From the NCBI GenBank assembly GCA_903933715.1, contig CAIZLD010000001.1, positions 20,125-84,124 of the forward strand: 64,000 bases of DNA, in the 5' to 3' direction. Positions 1-9,060 of this stretch are shown here, in pieces. The stretch's first letter is position 1, and each line of letters begins with the position of its first letter. The position numbers and the translations under genes were made by a program. The stretch comes from an uncultured Spartobacteria bacterium (GTDB taxonomy: Bacteria > Verrucomicrobiota > Verrucomicrobiia > Chthoniobacterales > Chthoniobacteraceae). The notes beneath the pieces were generated by a model. That model had not been told where the DNA came from. It saw only the letters and a list, made by a program, of their open reading frames with translations, and did not search any database.

Positions 1-616
1 CATCGTTAATGGCTTTCCTGATCACGTCCAATGCCGCATCACAATCCGCAAACGCCCGCATTTTCTCCGGCGAGAACATTCCGAATTGATGCCCGGCCAC
101 GTCGGGGTCTCCAAAGTGAATAAAACAGAGGTTCGGTTTGAGCTTCCCGACCTCGGCGGCAAACGCCCCGGCCACCGCTATGGCGTTGGGATTTTCCGGT
201 AAGACAAAAACGTCCACGCTGCCGGGCAGTTCGAGCGTCCTGAACTTCGGTTTAGAGACAAACATCGCGGTGACAAACCCGTGCTCCTTCGCAATGCTGA
301 AGATCGTGGGCACTTTGACAAAGCCTTTGACCGGATCGAAATCGTTCCACAGCACCTGGTGTTTTTGGATGCCGACGCCGGTGAGCATCGAAGCATGGGA
401 TGGCAGGGTGAGGCTCGGCACGATCGTATAAGCCTCCCAAGTGTGGGCTCCCTCGTCGGCCATTTTCTTGAAAAACGGCATCTCGCTTTTTTGAACGCCG
501 CTGGGCGCGCCTTGATCGAAACTGACGATGAAAACGTGGGGGGCTCGCGGCGCACCCGCAAGCGAGGTGACGGCCAGAACGAAAACCGCTTGGATAATGA
601 GCAGGAGCTGTTTCAT
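1..616 (-). CDS. Alkaline-phosphatase-superfamily phosphodiesterase / nucleotide pyrophosphatase, secreted, C-terminus cut by window edge
   Basis: The ATG is at 616 and 205 codons run off the left edge, so only the N-terminal half is present. The first 22 residues (MKQLLLIIQAVFVLAVTSLAG) look like a signal peptide, so the enzyme should act outside the cytoplasm. Next come hallmarks of the type I phosphodiesterase/nucleotide pyrophosphatase family: an FDQG segment with the first metal Asp, a Thr nucleophile loop (PSLTLPSHASMLTG), and a DPDVAGHQFG segment with the second metal Asp/His set. It starts 11 bases after the stop of the upstream PHP-glycosyltransferase gene on the same strand, so the two are probably co-transcribed. 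The substrate cannot be told from sequence; nucleotide, phospholipid or phosphoglycan diesters are all possible. Confidence 0.8.
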   Translation of the reverse strand, partial: MKQLLLIIQAVFVLAVTSLAGAPRAPHVFIVSFDQGAPSGVQKSEMPFFKKMADEGAHTWEAYTIVPSLTLPSHASMLTGVGIQKHQVLWNDFDPVKGFVKVPTIFSIAKEHGFVTAMFVSKPKFRTLELPGSVDVFVLPENPNAIAVAGAFAAEVGKLKPNLCFIHFGDPDVAGHQFGMFSPEKMRAFADCDAALDVIRKAIND

Positions 617-627
617 AGGGGAGCTAA

Positions 628-3033
628 TTACTGCGGTGAAAGATCCCAAAACGTCCGAAACGCGCGAGACCAGTCGCGATTCTGCACGCCTTGCCGGGCT
701 TGTTCCCCGAGCTTTTTGCGCAATGGGCCGTCGAGCACGAGCGAACGCACGGCCCGGGTGAAATCGTCCACATCCAGGCTGCGGGTGACGGTTCCGTTAA
801 ACCCGTCGCAGACAAGTTCCTTCGGCCCGCCGGTATCGGAAACGACCGTCGGCAGCCCGGAAGCGTGCGCCTCGACGACGACGTTGCCGTAGGTATCCGT
901 GGTGCTGGGGAAAAGGAATACGTCTGCGGAAGCGTAAGCTGTGGCGAGATCGGTCCCGTAAAGCGCCCCGGTAAAGCACGCCTCGGGAAGCGCCTGGCTC
1001 AACTCCTTTAGATACGGGCCATCGCCGACAAACACCATTTGGACCGGGAGCTTTTCTTCCTGCAACCGTCGGCATGCGGCGGCGATGATGTCGAGATCTT
1101 TCTCTTTTGAGACGCGTCCAATGTAGAGCAGGATCACTTTGTCCCGCCATTGCCCGAAACGTTTCCAAAAATCCCGGTTCCGTTGCCGGGGGTGAAAAAA
1201 TTCGGTATCGAGCCCGCGCGGAAGAATGGCGATCTTGTGCGCTTTGATCCCCCGATCGATCCAGGCTTTGCGGTAATCGGCGCTGTTGACGTAGAGCAGA
1301 TCAAGCTGGGAATAGAACCCGTGCATGTATTTCCAGGTTAGCGTTTCCAGGAAATTGTCGTCGGTGAGAATGCGGACGTATTGCGGAAAATCGGTGTGAT
1401 AAATTCCGCAGGCCCGCAATCCCAAAAGCTTGGCGGCCATCAACGCCGTGAGCCCCACCGGCCCCGGCGTGCTGATGATCAGCTCCGTAAATTGCTCGCG
1501 CTGGATGTAATCAAGCATTTCCAGAATGGGCGGGAAGCTCAGTTTTTGCAGCTCGTATTCCGGTAATTCGAACTCGCCAATCGGATCAAAATTCTTGATC
1601 GGGATATCAGTGATATGCGTCTCGGCACGCGACGTGACGACAATGAGCTGCTCTCCGGCGGCGACTCCCGCGGCAGTCATTTTACGAATCGTGGTGGCCA
1701 CGCCATTGACATCTTCGAGCGTATCGGTGAACCAGGCACGCCTGGAGTTGCGCAGTAGCGGCGGAATCTCCCCGGTGATCCGCTCACAAATTTCGCGCAA
1801 GAGTAAGCGGGGCGGCGATTGGGTGTGGAACGAGTAAATATAAGGGCTGACCGTCAGCAAAATCGGGGCCAGGACGCTCACATCCTGGATCGCCTCGATC
1901 AGGTTGCCCGAGGAGACTTGCTTGACGAATTTTGTAAAAAACTGGAACACCAGCCGGCTCACAAACAAATTGGCCATCATGAACGCACGCCGCTCCGGCT
2001 CTTCAATCCCCTCCGTTTGCCGGGCAATGAGTTGTTTGAGATCGCTGTCGGAGAAAGCCGCCGAGAGCTGTTTCCACAGTGAAGCGTGCGCCGGTTTGGC
2101 GAGTTCAAAAATCTTGCCTGAGACGATGCCTTGAGCAAGCAGCCCGATTTTGTCGGTAAACGAAAACTCGGTCGGATCGCGACCCTCCATGAAGCGCGAG
2201 AATACTTTGGCAATCAGGCCGGAACTCCCCTCCCCTCCGCTCGTGAATTTGTCGCGCGCGAACGAATAGATGGTGTTATAAAGGCCGTGGGAAAGCGCCA
2301 GCGGAGTGCCGCCTTTCCCGGCCACCTCGCATCGGCCGCACTGGACGTGGCGAAGGAAATCGGCGGCCGTTTTGCAACGGGGCGTAACCGTCCATGCCAC
2401 TCCGGGAAAAAGCCCGCCGTGGTCATCGGAGCCGCCCACCACGATTTTTTTCCAGGGCTCGGAATGGGTGGGCGCAAGGTTGTGCCGTGTCGATAACTCG
2501 TCAATTTTCTCTGGGGTAAGCTTCCCGAAAAGATGCCGCGTGACGTCGTTCAAAAGAGCGTTGCGCAAGCCGTTAAGCCCCTCAAAATGCCGGAAGAGGA
2601 GAATCAGTTTTTCAAAATTATCGGCGCTTTGTTTGTCGTCCAGCCGGTAGAGCGGGTGCGCGACGGCATGAACAATGCCCGACTGGGCCAGATAACCCTG
2701 CAAATCATAGATATTCTCGCGCAACGCCTGGATCTCACGATGCTGGGCCTCGGTGATCCCCCACGCGAGCAGTTCCACCCGGCTGCGGTCTTCGGGAAAA
2801 ACGGTCGAGATCTGTTCGCTGATGAAAACCCCGGGCTGATCGGCAATGGCGAGACATCCCTCAATGTCGTTGTGATCGGTCAGCGTCACAAACGACATTC
2901 CGTCCTTTCTCAGCCTTTTATAAAGCGACAGCGGGTCCGAATAGCTATCCGGGAAATTAAGCCGCCTCAGCACCCACTCGGCCGAGCGGGCGCTATGACG
3001 GGAATGAAGATGGAGGTCGGCTTTGGAAGGCAT
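628..3033 (-). CDS. PHP-domain / group 1 glycosyltransferase fusion protein
   Basis: This 801-residue protein joins two usually separate modules. The N-terminus is a PHP metal-dependent phosphoesterase: H8-L-H10 near the start, TDHND around residue 53, an AVAHPL segment and a GGSDDHGG motif. The C-terminal half (about residues 420-801) is a GT-B, GT4-type glycosyltransferase, with a YIGRVSKEKD nucleotide-binding start near 637 and the EAHASGLPTVVSD donor-sugar motif near 720. The acceptor region resembles lipid-linked sugar transferases such as the SQD2/MgtA type, but this is only a resemblance. No signal peptide or clear membrane helix is seen, so it is probably cytoplasmic or peripheral. 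It precedes the phosphodiesterase gene by 11 bases. Substrates are unknown. The start at 3033 lies directly on the PHP motif, so it is well supported. Confidence 0.85.
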   Translation of the reverse strand: MPSKADLHLHSRHSARSAEWVLRRLNFPDSYSDPLSLYKRLRKDGMSFVTLTDHNDIEGCLAIADQPGVFISEQISTVFPEDRSRVELLAWGITEAQHREIQALRENIYDLQGYLAQSGIVHAVAHPLYRLDDKQSADNFEKLILLFRHFEGLNGLRNALLNDVTRHLFGKLTPEKIDELSTRHNLAPTHSEPWKKIVVGGSDDHGGLFPGVAWTVTPRCKTAADFLRHVQCGRCEVAGKGGTPLALSHGLYNTIYSFARDKFTSGGEGSSGLIAKVFSRFMEGRDPTEFSFTDKIGLLAQGIVSGKIFELAKPAHASLWKQLSAAFSDSDLKQLIARQTEGIEEPERRAFMMANLFVSRLVFQFFTKFVKQVSSGNLIEAIQDVSVLAPILLTVSPYIYSFHTQSPPRLLLREICERITGEIPPLLRNSRRAWFTDTLEDVNGVATTIRKMTAAGVAAGEQLIVVTSRAETHITDIPIKNFDPIGEFELPEYELQKLSFPPILEMLDYIQREQFTELIISTPGPVGLTALMAAKLLGLRACGIYHTDFPQYVRILTDDNFLETLTWKYMHGFYSQLDLLYVNSADYRKAWIDRGIKAHKIAILPRGLDTEFFHPRQRNRDFWKRFGQWRDKVILLYIGRVSKEKDLDIIAAACRRLQEEKLPVQMVFVGDGPYLKELSQALPEACFTGALYGTDLATAYASADVFLFPSTTDTYGNVVVEAHASGLPTVVSDTGGPKELVCDGFNGTVTRSLDVDDFTRAVRSLVLDGPLRKKLGEQARQGVQNRDWSRAFRTFWDLSPQ

Positions 3034-3121
3034 GAGCCTCGATAATTATGCCTCCCCAAAACGCCGTGACAAGGCAGGAGAATATCCCCCGCCCGTGCTG
3101 GGACTTCATCTTCTTCCCGGG

Positions 3122-3150
3122 TTGACCCCCTCTTGAGAGGCTGATAGGCT
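3122..3150 (+). promoter_or_regulatory. Possible sigma70-type promoter of ileS
   Basis: TTGACC (3122-3127) is followed after 17 bases by TAGGCT (3145-3150), 15 bases before the ileS start. This gives a very short leader. The -10 match is weak, so this is only a candidate. Confidence 0.3.
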
Positions 3151-3165
3151 TTCCCTTCCGATCCG

Positions 3166-5892
3166 ATGAGCACGAATTACAAAGATACGCTGAATCTCCC
3201 CAAAACGGACTTCCCGATGAAGGCCGACCTCATTACCCGCGAGCCCGCACGGTTGGCAAAATGGGAAAGCGAAGCGCTTTATGCCCGGATTCAGGATGCC
3301 CGCAAAGACGCCCCCCTCTTTGTGCTTCATGATGGCCCGCCTTTTGCCAATGGCGACGTCCACATGGGCACCGCGCTCAACAAAATTTTGAAAGACGTGA
3401 TCGTCAAATCCAAGACGATGCTCGGCCACCGCGCCCCGTTCATCCCCGGCTGGGATTGCCACGGGCTGCCGATCGAATTCAAGGTCGTCAAGGAATCCCG
3501 CGGCCTCTCGCCCCTGGAAATCCGCCAAAAATCGGAGGCTTACGCCCGCAAATTTATCGATATCCAACGCCGTCAATTCCGGCGTTTGGGAGTTCTCGGA
3601 GATTGGGAAAATCCGTACCTGACGCTCGCGCCCGAATACGAATCCGAGATCATCCGCACTTTCGGGACGTTTGTGGAAAAAGGGTTGGTTTACCAGAGCA
3701 TGAAGCCGGTCTACTGGAGTACCGGGGCTCAAACTGCCCTCGCCGAGGCGGAAGTGGAATACGCCGACCGCACCGATCCCGCGATTTTCGTCAAGTTTGC
3801 CATCACCTCCGGGCCGCTTGCCGGCAAAGCAAATATGGTGGTCTGGACCACGACGCCCTGGACGCTTCCGGCCAATGTCGCCATCGCCGTCCACCCCCGC
3901 TTTAAATACGTAGCCAAGACCTTCAAGCATGCGGAAAGCGGCCGCTGCGAAACGCTGGTCATTGCCGAAGGGCTCGTGGAACAGTTTGCCAACCAAACCG
4001 GCTGGCAACCGACTGAAGGCGAAACGCATGAATTGACCGGCGCGGAGCTGGAGGCGACGAAAACCTGCCATCCGTTCCTGGACCGCATTTCGCCCGTCAT
4101 TCTCGCCGATTTCGTCACGCTCGAAACCGGCACCGGCCAAGTTCACATCGCCCCCGGACACGGTTCGGACGACTACATGGCGGGCATCAGATACGGGCTG
4201 CCCATCCTTTCCCCCGTTGACGAACGCGGCTGCCTGACCGAGGAAGCGGGCGTCCCGGCATGGACCGGCAAATACGTTTTCGACGTCAACGCGGAAGTGG
4301 TGGAGTTCCTGCGCGGCAACGGTTCCCTTTTGGGCGAGCAAAGCTATACCCACTCGTATCCCCATTGCTGGCGTTCCAAAACGCCGGTCGTCTTTCGGGC
4401 GCTCGAACAGTTCTTCATCCGCATCGACGCGCTGCGCGAAAAAGCGCTCGCCGAGATCGATTCCGTCAACTGGATTCCGCATTGGGGGCGCAACCGCATT
4501 TATGGAACCGTGGAATCGCGGCCCGACTGGTGCATCTCGCGCCAACGTTGCTGGGGCGTGCCGCTGCCGGTCTTTTATAGCACCGCGGGCGAACCGATCC
4601 TCGATGCAGCCATTGCGCGCAAAGTGGCCGACCTCGTGGAGCAACACGGGACCAACCTCTGGTTTGAAAAAGACGACCTATGGTGGGCGCAAGCGGTGGG
4701 ACTGCCGGAAGGCACGACCCGGCGCAACGACACCCTCGACGTCTGGCTCGACTCCGGCGTCTCGCACGCCGCCGTGCTCAAAAAACGCCCGGAATTGCGG
4801 TTCCCTGCGGACGTCTACCTCGAAGCCACCGACCAGCATCGCGGCTGGTTCCAGTCGTCGCTGATGACCAGCGTGGGGGTCAATGAAAAAGCCCCCTACA
4901 AGACCGTCATCACGCACGGGTTTGTGGTCGATAAGGACGGCAAAAAGATTTCGAAATCGAGCAGCTATCAGAAACCGATGGACGCCGAACATTTTGTCGG
5001 CAAATACGGCGCGGATATTGTGCGCCTCTGGGTTTCAAGCGTGCAGTTCACCGACGAAGTCCCTTTCTCCGAGGAAGCCTTTACGCGCCTGGGAGAAGCC
5101 TACCGGCTCTTCCGCAACACCTTGCGCATTTTGCTGGCGAACCTGAGCGACTTCGATCCCGCTCAACATGCTGCGCCGCGCGAAGACTGGACTTTCATCG
5201 ACCGCTGGGTCATGTCGCGGCTCCAGAACGTCATTGCCACCTGCCGCGAGGCTTACGATGCCTACGAATTCCGCCGCGTATTCCAGACCTTGAACCAGTT
5301 CTGCGCGGTTGATCTAAGCGCTCTCTATGTTGATGTCACCAAAGACCGGATGTACTGCGACGGGATCAATTCCCCGCGCCGCCGCGCCACGCAAACCGTA
5401 ATGCACGCCGTCTTTGACGCGCTCACGCGGCTGCTCGCGCCGATCCTCGTCTACACTGCCGACGAAGCCTGGGAATTCGCGGGCAACCCGACCGGCGCGG
5501 TGCATTTGCAAACCTTCCCCGAAGGAGACGCTACGTTTGCGGACGCGGCGCTCGAAACACATGTCGAGAAGCTCCTCGCCCTGCGCGGCGTCATTGCCCA
5601 AGCCATTGAACCGGCCCGAAAAGAGAAGCTCATTGGCAACGCGCTGGAAGCATCGGTCACGCTGCAAATCGCAGATCCCGCGCTCCTGGCCCAACTGCAA
5701 GGCCACGAGAGTGAACTCGAAGAGTTCTTCATCCTGAGCAAGCTGACCCTCGAAGCGGGAGCTGAAACCAAAGCCATGCTGATTCGCACGCCGGACGCCA
5801 AATGCAGCCGTTGCTGGCGGCACAAGGAAACCGTCGGCGCAGACCCCGCCAAGCCGGAGCTGTGCGACCGTTGCGCGGCGGAAGTGCGGTAA
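3166..5892 (+). CDS. ileS: Isoleucyl-tRNA synthetase
   Basis: This 908-residue class I aminoacyl-tRNA synthetase charges tRNA-Ile in the cytoplasm. The HIGH signature is HMGT at residues 66-69, inside the typical PPFANGDVHMG block. The KMSKS loop is KISKS at 594-598. The middle of the protein is the CP1 editing domain, with the WTTTPWTLPAN segment that binds misactivated valine. The C-terminus has the bacterial zinc finger (C880, C883, C900, C903). Length and domain order are normal for bacterial IleRS type 1. It is monocistronic, with a divergent gene upstream and a convergent cyclophilin gene downstream. No T-box leader is visible in the 132 bases upstream. Confidence 0.98.
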   Translation: MSTNYKDTLNLPKTDFPMKADLITREPARLAKWESEALYARIQDARKDAPLFVLHDGPPFANGDVHMGTALNKILKDVIVKSKTMLGHRAPFIPGWDCHGLPIEFKVVKESRGLSPLEIRQKSEAYARKFIDIQRRQFRRLGVLGDWENPYLTLAPEYESEIIRTFGTFVEKGLVYQSMKPVYWSTGAQTALAEAEVEYADRTDPAIFVKFAITSGPLAGKANMVVWTTTPWTLPANVAIAVHPRFKYVAKTFKHAESGRCETLVIAEGLVEQFANQTGWQPTEGETHELTGAELEATKTCHPFLDRISPVILADFVTLETGTGQVHIAPGHGSDDYMAGIRYGLPILSPVDERGCLTEEAGVPAWTGKYVFDVNAEVVEFLRGNGSLLGEQSYTHSYPHCWRSKTPVVFRALEQFFIRIDALREKALAEIDSVNWIPHWGRNRIYGTVESRPDWCISRQRCWGVPLPVFYSTAGEPILDAAIARKVADLVEQHGTNLWFEKDDLWWAQAVGLPEGTTRRNDTLDVWLDSGVSHAAVLKKRPELRFPADVYLEATDQHRGWFQSSLMTSVGVNEKAPYKTVITHGFVVDKDGKKISKSSSYQKPMDAEHFVGKYGADIVRLWVSSVQFTDEVPFSEEAFTRLGEAYRLFRNTLRILLANLSDFDPAQHAAPREDWTFIDRWVMSRLQNVIATCREAYDAYEFRRVFQTLNQFCAVDLSALYVDVTKDRMYCDGINSPRRRATQTVMHAVFDALTRLLAPILVYTADEAWEFAGNPTGAVHLQTFPEGDATFADAALETHVEKLLALRGVIAQAIEPARKEKLIGNALEASVTLQIADPALLAQLQGHESELEEFFILSKLTLEAGAETKAMLIRTPDAKCSRCWRHKETVGADPAKPELCDRCAAEVR

Positions 5893-5901
5893 TCGCTGCA
5901 A

Positions 5902-5983
5902 TTTTTAAATCTCTCGCAAAGACGCAAAGGCGCAAAGGAAAGACAAGTCTGTACTTCTTTGCGCCTTTGCGTCTTTGCGAGAG
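5902..5983. repeat. Dispersed intergenic palindrome, 27-bp perfect inverted repeat
   Basis: Arms at 5911-5937 (CTCTCGCAAAGACGCAAAGG and 7 more bases) and 5957-5983 are perfect reverse complements around a 19-base loop. The first 46 bases (5902-5947) recur identically at 13951-13996. It lies just after the ileS stop and could act as a transcript-end hairpin, but it has no U-tract. Confidence 0.85.
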
Positions 5984-6021
5984 ACAAGTTCCTATTCGGG
6001 CGCAAACCAAGCTTGAACCGC

Positions 6022-6051
6022 AAAAAAACGGCGTGGTTTCCCACGCCGTTT
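6022..6051 (-). terminator. Rho-independent terminator of the cyclophilin gene
   Basis: Read on the minus strand, an 11-bp stem (AAACGGCGTGG with CCACGCCGTTT) closes a 4-base loop and runs straight into four more T residues. It lies 113 bases beyond the stop of the minus-strand cyclophilin gene. Confidence 0.8.
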
Positions 6052-6127
6052 GAACTACTTAGCGCCTGCCACCGAAGCAGCGTCGCGAAGCACGCTGCAT
6101 CGCGCGGAAGCGCGAACCGGGTCCAGC

Positions 6128-6160
6128 GTCACGCTGGCGTCACGCTGGCGTCACGCTGGC
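6128..6160. repeat. 11-bp tandem repeat (three units)
   Basis: Three exact copies of GTCACGCTGGC stand head to tail, 3 bases before the cyclophilin stop codon at 6164. The preceding bases CCAGC make the first unit part of a short palindrome (CCAGCGTCACGCTGG). Confidence 0.8.
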
Positions 6161-6163
6161 TGG

Positions 6164-6772
6164 CTACTTCATCTTTGCGTTCCAGTCAGCGATGCGGTCG
6201 GCCTTGGCCGCGAAGAGATCGTCCACGGGATCGAGAATATCGATGCCGGTGATCTTGTCGCCCTGAGCCACCGCATTCACCACATCCTGGCCGTTCGTCA
6301 CCGCACCAAAGATCGTGTGCTTGCCATTGAGCCACGGAGTCGCCACATGCGTGATGAAAAACTGAGAGCCGTTCGTCCCGGGACCGGCATTGGCCATCGC
6401 GAGATAACCGGGCTTGTCAAAGCGAAGCTCCGGAACGCACTCGTCCTCAAACTTGTAGCCGCGGTCGCCGCGGCCGGTGCCGGTCGGATCGCCGCCCTGG
6501 ATCATGAAATCGGCAATGACCCGGTGAAAAACGATGCCGTCGTATTTCCCCTGCTTGGCGAGGTTAAGGAAACTGGCAACAGTGACCGGCGCTTTGGAAG
6601 GGAACAACGTCAGTTCGATGTTGCCCTTGCTGGTTTTCATGACGATACGGATGTCTTTCATTTTGGAGATATCGGGTTGGGTTGATGCCGCTTTTTCTTG
6701 CGCCACGCCCACGAGTGGGATGGCCAGGCCGAGCAGCACTGCGGCGATTTTAACAAAAATTTTGCAGTTCAT
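6164..6772 (-). CDS. Secreted cyclophilin-type peptidyl-prolyl cis-trans isomerase
   Basis: This 202-residue protein catalyses proline isomerisation during folding of exported proteins. The cyclophilin domain starts near residue 45. It includes FHRVIADFMIQGGDPTGTG, the catalytic and substrate-binding block with its Arg and Gln, and NGSQFFIT. The start at 6772 (MNCKIFVKIAAVLLGLAI) is chosen because it gives a clean signal peptide ending near VGVAQ; upstream in-frame starts add an unconvincing N-terminus. The product is therefore probably periplasmic or outer-membrane associated. It is a single gene with its own terminator, convergent with ileS. Confidence 0.92.
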   Translation of the reverse strand: MNCKIFVKIAAVLLGLAIPLVGVAQEKAASTQPDISKMKDIRIVMKTSKGNIELTLFPSKAPVTVASFLNLAKQGKYDGIVFHRVIADFMIQGGDPTGTGRGDRGYKFEDECVPELRFDKPGYLAMANAGPGTNGSQFFITHVATPWLNGKHTIFGAVTNGQDVVNAVAQGDKITGIDILDPVDDLFAAKADRIADWNAKMK

Positions 6773-6954
6773 GGAAAAATGCAAAATAGGAGCCATTGAG
6801 CCGGTTGTCGAGCGTTCTGCTACGGCTCCGCTTCGCACCCGCGAGAAAACTCAAACGCGCAAGAAAAATCCTGTTTTTCCGAAAAAAATTTAAACCACAT
6901 TTTGCCCCAAAAAAGTTCTCCCCAGCGATTGGATTTAGGCTATTTTGCGTCCAG

Positions 6955-7845
6955 ATGGCAACTCAACCCACCCAAGTCAAAGTCGCGCTCGTGCAAACGA
7001 GCTGCTCTGCGGACCCTGCCGCGAACTTCGCAAAAGCCGTTGACAAAATCGGCGAAGCGGCGCGCCAGGGGGCGAATATTGTCTGCCTCCAGGAACTGTT
7101 CTCCAGCGTCTACTTTTGCCAGGTCGAGGATCACGATTACTTCAAGCTCGCCGAGCCAATCCCCGGGCCGTCCACCGACGCCCTTTGCAAAGCCGCCAAA
7201 ACGCACGGGGTCGTCATCGTCGCCTCGCTTTTCGAAAAACGGGCTGCCGGGCTCTATCACAACACCGCTGCCGTGATTGATGCCGACGGGACGTTCCTCG
7301 GAAGTTATCGCAAGATGCATATTCCGGACGATCCGCTCTTTCTCGAAAAATTTTACTTCACTCCGGGCGACCTGGGGTTCCGCGCCTGGGAAACCCGGTT
7401 TGGCAAAATCGGCGTCTGCATCTGCTGGGATCAGTGGTATCCCGAAGCGGCCCGGATCACCGCATTGCAAGGGGCGCAAATTCTTTTTTACCCGACCGCC
7501 ATCGGCTGGCATCCGGCGGAAAAAGCGCAATACGGCGAACGCCAGCACAATTCATGGGAAACCATCCAGCGATCCCACGCCATCGCCAACGGCTGCTACG
7601 TCGCGGCCGTCAACCGCGTGGGGCACGAGGCGCCCAACGGCGGCCCCGGGATCGAATTCTGGGGGCAAAGTTTTGTGGCCGACCCGAGCGGCCAAATCGT
7701 GAGCAAAGCCAGCGTGGACCGTGAGGAAATCCTTGTAGTCGACGTGGACCTTGCCGCGCTCGACACCCAGCGGGTCCACTGGCCTTTCCTTCGAGACCGC
7801 CGCGTGGACGCCTATCAACCCATCAACCAACGTTTCATCGACTAG
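6955..7845 (+). CDS. aguB: N-carbamoylputrescine amidase
   Basis: This 296-residue nitrilase-superfamily amidohydrolase hydrolyses N-carbamoylputrescine to putrescine, CO2 and ammonia. The Glu-Lys-Cys triad is visible as E47 (QELF), K120 (YRKMHIPDD) and C157 (GVCICWDQWYPE). The start at 6955 gives the usual family length of about 295 residues; the longer upstream frame adds only low-complexity residues. It is followed after 27 bases by agmatine deiminase, whose product is its substrate, so the pair is a two-step agmatine-to-putrescine pathway. No arginine decarboxylase is seen in the window. Confidence 0.95.
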   Translation: MATQPTQVKVALVQTSCSADPAANFAKAVDKIGEAARQGANIVCLQELFSSVYFCQVEDHDYFKLAEPIPGPSTDALCKAAKTHGVVIVASLFEKRAAGLYHNTAAVIDADGTFLGSYRKMHIPDDPLFLEKFYFTPGDLGFRAWETRFGKIGVCICWDQWYPEAARITALQGAQILFYPTAIGWHPAEKAQYGERQHNSWETIQRSHAIANGCYVAAVNRVGHEAPNGGPGIEFWGQSFVADPSGQIVSKASVDREEILVVDVDLAALDTQRVHWPFLRDRRVDAYQPINQRFID

Positions 7846-7872
7846 TTCCCCTCCCCCCAGCGCCCCTTTTGT

Positions 7873-8961
7873 ATGTCTTTGTCTGAATCCACGTCCTCTT
7901 TTGATGCAACCCCCGCCGCGCCCACCCCGGCCCAACTCGGTTACCGTATGCCTGCCGAGTGGGAGCCGCATGAAGCCACCTGGCTCTCCTGGCCACGCCG
8001 CGACGGAATCAGTTTCCCCGGCTCGTACGACTCAATCCCGCCCGTGCTCGCAAAAATGGTGGACGCTCTGGCCGATTCCGAAACCGTTTGCATCAACGTC
8101 TCGGGACCGGCCCAGGAGCGCGAAGTGCGCGACGTCTTGAGCCGCTGCCGCGCCCGCTCCAAGCACGTCCGGTTTTTCCATATCCCCACCAACGAACCGT
8201 GGTGCCGCGATCACGGCCCGAGCTTCCTGAAACGGGAGGGAGATTCCAAGCTGGCCATCGTCGATTGGGACTACAACGCGTGGGGCTGGAAATACCCGCC
8301 TTTTGACCTCGACGATGTGGTGCCCACCGAGATCGGCAAAGCGCTGGGGCTCGAAGTTTTCAACCCCGGCATCGTGATGGAAGGCGGCTCCATCGACGTC
8401 AACGGCTCGGGCTCGCTCCTGACAACCGACTCCTGCCTGCTCAACCCAAACCGCAATCCCGACCTGACCAAAGCGCAAATTGAACAAAAGCTGCGCGATT
8501 ACCTGGGGGTCACCAACATTCTCTGGCTGGGCGACGGCATCGAAGGCGACGACACCGACGGGCATGTGGACGATTTGACGCGCTTTGTCAGCCGCACCTC
8601 CGTCGTCACCTGCGTCGAGGACGAGCAAGACGACCCCAACTATGAGGCGCTCCAGGAAAACCTGGCCAAACTGCGCGCCATGGACGTGGAAGACGGCACG
8701 CCGTTGCAAGTCCACACCCTGCCAATGCCCGGCAAGATCGTTCGCGACGGCCAGCGGCTCCCGGCCAGCTACGCCAATTTCTACATCGCCAACAAAGTCG
8801 TGCTGATGCCAACCTTCGGCGACAGCGCCGACGGCTGGGCTTCCTCCGTGCTCCAAACCGTTTTCCCGGATCGGCAGGTTATCGGCATCGATTGCCGCGA
8901 ATTGATCTGGGGTCTGGGGGCATTCCATTGCCTCACCCAGCAACAGCCCAAAGCGAACTAA
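7873..8961 (+). CDS. aguA: Agmatine deiminase
   Basis: This 362-residue guanidino-group-modifying enzyme of the peptidyl-arginine deiminase family converts agmatine to N-carbamoylputrescine and ammonia. Visible family motifs are MPAEWEPHEATWLSWP near the start, PWCRDHGPSF, MEGGSIDVNGSGSLLTT, the GDDTDGHVDDLTRF His block and the C-terminal nucleophile C353 in GAFHCLTQQ. Length is typical. It lies directly after aguB in a likely two-gene operon. The first 20 residues (SLSESTSSFDATPAAPTPAQ) are a low-complexity extension; a start nearer MPAEW is possible but not required. Confidence 0.95.
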   Translation: MSLSESTSSFDATPAAPTPAQLGYRMPAEWEPHEATWLSWPRRDGISFPGSYDSIPPVLAKMVDALADSETVCINVSGPAQEREVRDVLSRCRARSKHVRFFHIPTNEPWCRDHGPSFLKREGDSKLAIVDWDYNAWGWKYPPFDLDDVVPTEIGKALGLEVFNPGIVMEGGSIDVNGSGSLLTTDSCLLNPNRNPDLTKAQIEQKLRDYLGVTNILWLGDGIEGDDTDGHVDDLTRFVSRTSVVTCVEDEQDDPNYEALQENLAKLRAMDVEDGTPLQVHTLPMPGKIVRDGQRLPASYANFYIANKVVLMPTFGDSADGWASSVLQTVFPDRQVIGIDCRELIWGLGAFHCLTQQQPKAN

Positions 8962-8986
8962 GAGGTTTTATCCGCAGATTGCGCAC
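8961..8986. repeat. Dispersed CCGCAGATT intergenic repeat, copy 1
   Basis: AGAGGTTTTATCCGCAGATT plus GCGCAC follows the aguA stop directly. The same 20-base start follows the pyrG stop at 63705. Confidence 0.75.
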
Positions 8987-9060
8987 CATTTCTGAAAATC
9001 TGTGATCTGCCTACTCCTCTGATTTGCAGAATTTGTGATCACTACCCAATCCCCTCTCCC

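Noticed and set aside
3106..4647. 513-codon open frame on the minus strand across ileS
   Set aside because: It is antisense to a complete isoleucyl-tRNA synthetase and shows no family motif; GC-rich coding sequence commonly opens the opposite frame.
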